The notes below the pieces were generated by a model. That model was given only the letters and a program-made list of their open reading frames with translations. It was not told the origin of the DNA and searched no databases. 64,000 bases of DNA from Maniola hyperantus. Lineage: Eukaryota; Arthropoda; Insecta; Lepidoptera; Nymphalidae. Positions 12,101 through 21,100 of this stretch are shown piece after piece (position 1 is the first letter of the stretch; every line of letters begins with the position of its first letter). The stretch spans positions 9,362,001-9,426,000 of the forward strand of contig NC_048554.1 of NCBI RefSeq assembly GCF_902806685.2, read 5' to 3'. The position numbers and the translations under genes were made by a program.

Positions 12101-15100
12101 CGCGCGGTCTGGACGTCAAGCAACTCGTGCTGGTGGTCAACTACGACTGCCCCAACCACTACGAGGACTATGTGCACAGGTAGCGTTCTCTGTTGATTTA
12201 TATCTCCAACTAGTATTTGTTCAGCCATGACCCAAGTAAGAAGGCAGGAACCCAGAATCCAAACTGTATCATACTAAAAAAAAATATTTGAAAGCATTAT
12301 TATGCAATATTTTCCGTACAAAATAGTGTTACAATGGCACCGATTCCGTTGTCTTTCTCTAAACTAAATTTAGAGTATGTGCATCCTTTTCTTTTTAACA
12401 ATGCTAAAAAGGGACAGAACATGAACTTTACATTTAAAGACTCTAGATTTTAGTGCACGCTACAAATTTAAACAGTAGGCTCACGACTGTGCGCTAAAAT
12501 CACGGGTTTAACCATCTAAAAATCAAATTTAAAACTGTCAAACTGCGTCTGTCCTTTTCATATTACATTCGGAAGAAGAAGATGCGAATACTCTAAAATT
12601 AGGTTGTGCTCATAATCAGTACCAATGAATTTTTATTTATATTATAGATGTATGTCAATAAAGTAGGTGACACATCGACATGGGATGTGAGTAATGTGAC
12701 ACATTTTGATTTCATAATCAAAATTTTAAAAAATGAGCGTAGATATATTTTGTTACCTACGCAGATGTAATAATTACCTGTTTTCGTCATAGATGCGGTC
12801 GAACAGGACGCGCCGGCAACAAGGGCTACGCGTGGACCTTCCTCACTCCGGAGCAGGGGCGGTACGCGGGCGACGTTCTGCGCGCCTTCGAGCTCGCAGG
12901 CACCAACCCGCCGCCTGAGCTCAAGCAACTATGGGAGACTTATAAGGAAGCGCAGGAGAAGGATGGGAAGAAAGTACATACGGGGGGTGGATTTAGCGGG
13001 AAAGGTGAGTTTGAAAAAGTTCATAACAGTCGCACTGGTTGCAAAGCCTAACAACTCAACATCCACAATTATTCAACTCTTGTAACTTTGGGAGACCTAC
13101 AAAGAAAAATGAGAAATAGAGAAAGAACGTGCATACAAGAGAAATTATGTTTGTTATTATTTCACGTGCTCAACTTAAAATAGTCCAAAACTGATACAGT
13201 TTTTGAATCGATTGATTGATTTGAGGAGCTGGCGAACATAACAGTGTTATTCTTATTACATTTAAAGAATATTATCCAAGTTAATTGCTGACTAATATTC
13301 CCGTTTCCTCTCGAAATAAGCATAAAGCTTGTGCTAGGAGTAGGTACGACAATAGTGCAACGGGTGGGATTTGAACCGGCGACCTTTCGGTTTTCAGTCC
13401 GCTCTTTTAACCGTTGAGCTATCGAGGCTCTGCTATGGACAATAGAAGCACAAAACAAAACAACAACACAAAACTTCTAATCGGAGGTCGAGGGTTCGAT
13501 CCCGGGCACCTCTAACTTTTCGGAGTTATGTGCGTTTTAATTAATTAAATATCACTTGCTTTAACGGTGAAGGAAACCTGCATGCCTGAGATGAGAGTTC
13601 TCCATAATATTCTCAAAGGTGTGTGAAGTCTACCAATCCGCACATGGTCAGCGCGGTAGACTATGGCCAAAACCCTTCTCACTCTGAGAGGAGACCCGTG
13701 TTGTGTAGTGAGCTGGCGATGGGTTGATCATGATGATGATCTTCTTCTTCTTCTTCTTTGGGGCTATACAGGTCCTTGCTATCCCTGAATCACTGCGACC
13801 GTCTCCGATCTATTGTGTTTGCCTCCACTTCACACTTCCTTATCAAATCCTGTGGCCGCCAGATACAGCAGCACCTTCTTGACTGGAATTGAAGTAACAT
13901 CCTCAGGATGATGATAGAATATTTCGGAATGTAGCACGAACATGTTTTGGTATCAGGGTTCAAGTTCGACGAGTCGGAGGCGCAAGCGGCCACGGAGCGC
14001 AAGAAGTACCAGAAGGCGGCGCTCGGCCTGCAGGACTCGGACGACGAGGACGTGGAGGGCGACCTCGACCAACAGATCGAGGTCATGCTCGCGGCCAAGA
14101 AGATCGTCAAAGAAATTAAGGTAGGTTACATTAGACTCAGGTGAGATCGCAGTCAAGGGCTAACTTATAATGGAAAGAAATTGGTCAAGTGCGAGATAAA
14201 AAGTAGCCTATGTTTTAATCCAGGGTATAATCTATTTCCATTCCGAATTTCAGCCAAATCCGTCCGGTAGTTTTTGCGTGATTGAGTAACAAACACCCAA
14301 ACATCCACACTTTCACATTTATAATATTATTAGTTTATTAGGAATTATAATTAGGATAAATAATTCTAGATATTATTCTAGTCGATGGAAACTTTATAAA
14401 GTTTGAAGTAAGAAAAAAACTTTTTAAATTGTTTAGGTTTTCTAATGTACTAAAATAACTAAAACTTATTCATAAAAACAAAAGTATAAGTCAAAACATG
14501 ACTATCTTACCCTAGGAGTTTCAGTGACTACCTTTCATCTTCATTATTAAGTTCTTGTAATTGTATCTTTGAGAAGCCCAACTTGGTTTGCATGTTGATG
14601 CAACCCAACAGCCAGGACTTTCTTTTTATTGTTCTACATTATAATGGGAACCTCTGTGCAAACTTTCAGCTTTCTGGGTTTCGAAGCGTTTGGGTTGGGC
14701 TTTGATAAGTCAGACAGTGACTGATGCCCGCGACTTGGTCCGCGTGGATTTTGGTTTTTAAAAATCCCGTGGGAACTCTTTGATTTTCCGGGATAAAAAG
14801 TAGCCTATGTCTTTCCCCGGGATGCAAGCTATATTTACACCACATTTCGTCAAAATCGGTTGAATGGATGGGCCGTGAAAGGCTAGCAGCCAGACAGACA
14901 CACTTTCGCATTTATAATATTAGTATGGATGAGATACTTTTGTACAGCCTGGAGTGGCCAACGCCGCGCCGCCAACCGCTGCAGGTGCGGCCTCTACTGA
15001 CGGCAAACTGGAGTTGGCGAAACGGTTGGCGTCTCGCATCAACATTGCCAAAGGCTTGGGCGTGGAGCAGAAGGGTGCCACGCAACAAGCTGCTGAAGCT

Positions 15101-18100
15101 ATCCTCAAGGGTGCACCTTCTGCACATACGCTTATTACGGTGAGTTAAGCTGTGTTATGGAACATCTAAGTCTTATAGCATGTGTTAGCGTATCGTCGTT
15201 ACGAAGAATTTAGGTGGAAAGGCCAAAGGCTTGGTAGTGGAGCAAAAGAACATTGCTGGAGTTGGCGAAACGATTGGCGTCTTGCATATGTATAAATAGA
15301 TGAGCACTGTCGTTTCGGATCGGACGTCCGAGCGCTCAGAGTTACTGCCCCTACTTACGTTCGATAGTTTACACAATTCAATGAACATTTTATTATCCAG
15401 ATAGGTACGTATAAGTTGCTGCCGTCAGCCGCGTCCGATAGTTTGTTTCCCCCTTTATACCTATTTTTTACATTGGACGTAACTTCTAGTACAGTAGCCG
15501 GCAAGAAATATTGTACATCAACCTTAAGAATGAGATTTCGGCTTTGAAGAGCGTTGTCTTTGTCACTCATACTTATGTGACGTTTTGTGGGTCTCAACGA
15601 CAGAGACAACGCTCTACGAAACCGCTATATCTTTCTAAAGATCGATGTACAGTATTTATTTTTTGCCGCGTACTGTATGATTGTTTTTACGAGTCACGCG
15701 CTCATAATTATTTATATAACGTCACATGATGATGATGATGAATTACAAAAGGAATTAGCACTGACATTGTGAAAATTGTGTCACAATCACATTGACTATC
15801 CCATGACTTGTGACTGTTTGATCTGGTATATCATATTATTTGTACACATTTATAATATTGGTCGTTTTCATTAACATAGAATTGTATGCAGTTAATGCGT
15901 TTGCCTCAATGTAAGATACAAATGTTTAAAATCAACAGAAATATTTTAGAAGAGGCTTTCTTACCTTTTATGTAAATAAAATTGCGTCCTTTACGTCATT
16001 TGCGTCATTTGTTTGCACTAAATATTATATATATTATTATTCTTGAACTAGATACCGGGAGCGTTCGTTAATTATTAGTTATTACCTTTTTATAACCGTT
16101 TTGACGTTCCGTATCTGCGTTCGATCGCTATATAAATAAATAATTAAGTAAGTATAAGTAAATCAGTTTGTATAAATAATTATTAAATAGAAAAGAGACT
16201 TGTCGCTTTAACTGTAGTGCAGTAGGTATGTGTGCAGAGTGGAGCGTTCAATTGCGGCATCGAGCTTCCGAAAAGAGCATCGTCTCTGCTATAGTCCTTA
16301 TGCGTAAATTTTCTGTATCTATGAGATAAACTTCAATTTCAGGCACGATTCTTTTTTACATTGATGGCAGAAAGTTGTGTATTTAAAAACATTTTCTGTT
16401 TTAAGAATCTTTGAAATATAATATTGTGTTGATGCTAATATTTTTTTTATTTTTTTATTCATAGGCCAAAACAGTAGCAGAACAGTTAGCGGCAAAACTG
16501 AACACTCGCCTCAACTATCAGCCTCGCGATGAAAGCTCTTCAGAACCAGCCGAAGAGGTGTTCAGGAAGTATGAAACAGAACTGGAGATCAACGACTTCC
16601 CGCAACAAGCACGTTGGCGAGTTACTAGCAAGGTTAGTAAAATCCTTAAGCCTTTTATGTTTTATTTATTTTTATGCATAATCGTTTTTGATTTATCGTG
16701 CAAAATGTCGAAAAAAATAACCGAATACCGAACCCTCGGTGCGCGAGTCTGACTCGCATTTGGCCGGTTTTTCTTAACGCATTTCTTGGTCATAAGATGG
16801 TTATATATATAATTTTATTATCGTTGTAAATAATTTATTTTTAATTTTAAGTATAATTGTTAATAGGTATAAGATAGATTAGAGTGCACTGTCGCATTAG
16901 GACTACCCTGTAAGGACAGTGCACATTATGGTATAATAATAAATAATAAATAATAATAATAAATAAATAAAATATTTGTATCGCATTTCATGTAATGCCG
17001 TGCAACTGTCGTGTTCTTGTCTGATATTCACTTCACTCCACTTATCTAGAAATACCTATGTTATGCAACTGTGATCGCTTTTTATCAAGATGTTTTTGCT
17101 AAGTGTCTGTCTATAAAGTGTAATCCAATCTCACGGCATCTTGTATACTTCTACCAGAACTTGAGATAAACTGTTTCCGAAATCCGATAATGTCTTTGGC
17201 TCTTACAACGAGGTTATAAATATAAAACCTAAGCCGTCTACGGCGGCATGTTCCTATATGATATCAACTTTGTTTTGGGCACAACACTACATTTGAATTT
17301 TGTTCTCAAAAACTTAAACATGACCATTCCAGTTTCCCTCTCAACTAATCGTAGAGCTTATTATAGATGTGCATACCTATGACTAAGAGCTAGCGCGCAC
17401 CACAGTATATTTCCGTACGTTTTTTCCCCGCAAAATCTGTGAATTATAAGACTATAGGTATATATATGCGCGCGCACTGCGGAATTAATTCCGCGCCGGA
17501 TTTTGATACATTTAAATTCAAATTTACGCATTTTAAAACGCACCGCAACTCACTGCACCGTGGTGCGCGCTAGGTCCAAGTCTACAACCCAGGTGGGCGC
17601 GGGTGCGTCTTGCGGGGCGGCCAGTGGGCTCGATGCCATACTCTCCATGCCGCTCGGCATCCGCTCCCGATTAGGACGCGTCCACGCATCTTTCTTCCAA
17701 TTTTTTGTAAATATTAAGAGTTTGGTCTACACGCTGGCCTACCCGCAAGATGCACCCGCTCCCACTTGGGCCGCAGACTAATAGTGCTACGGGAAGGGTT
17801 TATATTGCGTTGCTTGTTTGTTTCTAGTTCCTACGTCTTGGTTTGAAATTAACATACGAAAATTAATCTAGATCCTTGACTGTAGGGTACTATTTTTCCT
17901 CACATTACTAATGTAATATGAAAAGGACAGACACAGTTTGACAGTTTTAAATTTAATTTTTAGATGGTAAAACCCGTGCTTTTAGCACGCACTCGCGAAA
18001 CTTCTGTTTAATGTGCTGTGTGTATTGTGCACTAAAATTTAGAGTCTTTAAATGTGAAAGTCATGTTCCGTTCCTTTACTCATACTCTAAATTTAGTTTA

Positions 18101-21100
18101 GAGAGAGACTAGAGAATCAGGGCCAATATTTCTGTCGTGGAATTATGCGATTTAAAGCTATGCTCTAAGTCAAGAGTGAATAGGCATCTTCTACACAAGC
18201 GTGCTACATCTTAGATTGCAGCCAAGCGTTAGTCTATAAATTCAAAAAAATCTAAATAGCTGGTATAGGTATTTTCCACCAATTATTATAAGAGATGTTT
18301 TTATTTTTTTAACAAACAACTATAAGCTAGCCGCTGATAAGTACAGTACTTATATAGTAATCTTTCCAAAGTATGTTTTGTTTTAAATAGTTGACAATCT
18401 ATTTTAAACAATCTTGAAGACTCATTGAAAAGTCTAAGTATATTCTCGCATGTTCACTTAGATAGCTATTATCTCGAGTGTTTTGGAGCCAGATCTTTTG
18501 ACAGATATCTTTTAGAAATTGCAACGTTTAATAATAGTTACTTGTCATGCCAGAGACAGCTTATCATAATTCATAATCTATATCTAAACCCATTTAATAA
18601 ATAAAATTAAAGTGTCTGTCTGTAATTTCGAAATAAGTACCTCACATTAAGTTCATATCATATGGTTATTTGAACTTTACCATAACTGAATCAAACGTTT
18701 TTAAAATTTTTGTCTGTTGTCTGTTTGAACGGGCTAATCTTCGGAACGGCTGAACCTATTTTGACGGGACTTTCAGAGACAAGTAGAGGATTAACCAAGG
18801 AGTAACATAGGCTACTTTATTAACAGACTTTTAAAAAAGGAGGAGTTGTGTTTTTCTACCTATGTACACCGAAATCTCCGAGATTTCTGAACCGGTTTTC
18901 GTATTTTTTTTTAATCGATAGAGAAATTTTGTGACATTATCCCGTGAAAAATTTGGTATCCAACACCTCAAACCTGATGCTTCAGGGGACCTGACCTCCA
19001 AAACTGATGGGATTTTCGAAACTGTCGGTTATAAATTGATATTGGAGTTACCAACCAAGTAAAGACTTTATTGTTGAACTGGAGGATTAACCTCTGCTTC
19101 GCCTAGGCCTACATTTAGATACATGTTCGTCCATCAATGCCTCTTTTGCTGGCCGCTGCGGTAATGTACTATTTCAAGTTCACAACCTCATTTACCACGT
19201 ATATTGACATGAGGTCAACCTCCATTTGCGATAACCCTTGCAATAGGTATTACTTCCATTTCATCACCTCAGTGCATGAGAAATACTCACGCAGATTAGT
19301 TAAAATGTTACTCAAGGTAGCATTGATTGGTGTTGTTAAATGTTATATTTTTCTGAGTCAAGCTTCTGAATCGACGCAGGTTAGACATGTGTCCGCTATA
19401 GCTTAACTTAACTGAAAACCGCTGCCGTGCCTATAGCGTACCGTAGCGTTATTGTCGTAGCTAGCAACGGTTTTCAGTTATCATCTATGACGAACCACCT
19501 GACAACGCAACACTGCCAACTGGCAACTGACAATGCATTGTTTGGTTTTTTGGTAACTAGAAACGCAATAATTATGCCTTCTCTTTCTTTCTTTCACTGA
19601 AAGCTGAGAAGGAGCGGTTATTGGCTACCGGCTTAGTAACTAAGAACTTGGTAAACCAAAGCCGACCTTATCTCTATTACGCTAAGGCTTAACTGTACAA
19701 GTATTTGTCCATTACACTTTGATCTATCATTCTAAATACAGTTAGCCTTAGAGTAATAGAGATAAGGTCCTCTTTGGTTTATCAATCTTCATGAAATGTT
19801 TTTGGTTAACTGGACTGTGGCAAACTATTCGTGCAGGCGTCCACTATAGTTTGACCTATGTCAATGATCAAATTAAACTTTACTGCTATGAACTTAAGGT
19901 TGTGATTACTTCACGATATTCATGAAAGTAAAATTGGTTTTATTTTAGTGAATATGCGCGCGCTAGCTATACAGACGGTATTGATACGGCAGCTAGCTTA
20001 GTTACTACTACGTAAACCGCTGCGCGTTGCGCATATTAAATTAGTTGAAACACAACTCTGATACCGATATTCAGCAACGGTTAACAATATCGGTATTGAA
20101 ACTAAGTAACTGTTGATTAACCGTTGCCGTAAATAGCCAATAACGCCCATCTTTAACGCAGGTGTTTACCTACCTAAATTATTATTGACTATTGTCAATA
20201 ATAATTTAGGTAGGTAAACACCTGCGTCGTCTGCCTAGTCAATAATAATTTAGGTAGGTAATTCCCCGCTTTTGCAGCTTTGTTCTTATTCAATTTTCTA
20301 AGTAGCTGAACTTATTCATTATTTTTCAATAGTGATACAAAGTTGTTCATATCATACGCCCATTACATTTAGATTCCAATTTTTTAAAGAATATTAGCCA
20401 TGTTAAATGACTAACATTCCCCTTTCCTCTCCAACTAAGCGTCACGCTCGCGCTTGTGCTAGGAGGAGGTACGACAATAGTGCAACGGGCGGGGTTTGGA
20501 CCCGTCGACCTTTCGGTTTTCAGTCCACTCCTTTACCGGTTGAGCTATTGAGGCTCTAAATAAAGTGGTTGGCATGTAACCTTATTTACTAACAAATCGA
20601 GACTGATTTTATTACTTTTCCAAGTCCACAACCTCATAACCCACGTATATTAACCTGAGGTCAACCTCCATTCGCGATAACCCTTGCAATACTTATGCAT
20701 CTCCCTCGCGTCCATCACCTCAGTGCATGACCAATTCTCACACAGATCAGTCAAAATGTTGCTGAAGCTAGCATTGATTGGTGTTTTTATATTTTTCTGT
20801 GTCAAGCTTCTGAATCGACGAAGGTGTTTCTATTGTAATTAATAATTTAGGCAGGTAATTCCCAGCTTTTCCAGCTTTGTTCTTATTCATTTTTAAACTT
20901 GTTTTTTTGCATTCAATATCAATTGATAACCATCTTTGCTTATGATTGATTCCCATCTTCATGATTGATCATAATCTTTTGACGTTTAGTGATGGCTAAA
21001 CAAGTAGTCTAATCTGAAATTGCAACATGGCGTTTGCGCAGGTCATAGACTAAGGAATATGTACACAAGTCCAACTGAGATCTCTTTTTGTACAATGCGC

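Noticed and set aside
13358..13430. Functional tRNA-Phe gene on the - strand
   Set aside because: Acceptor stem ends do not pair, the D-arm is altered, and the same head is joined to the same non-tRNA body at 20383-20556: a SINE.
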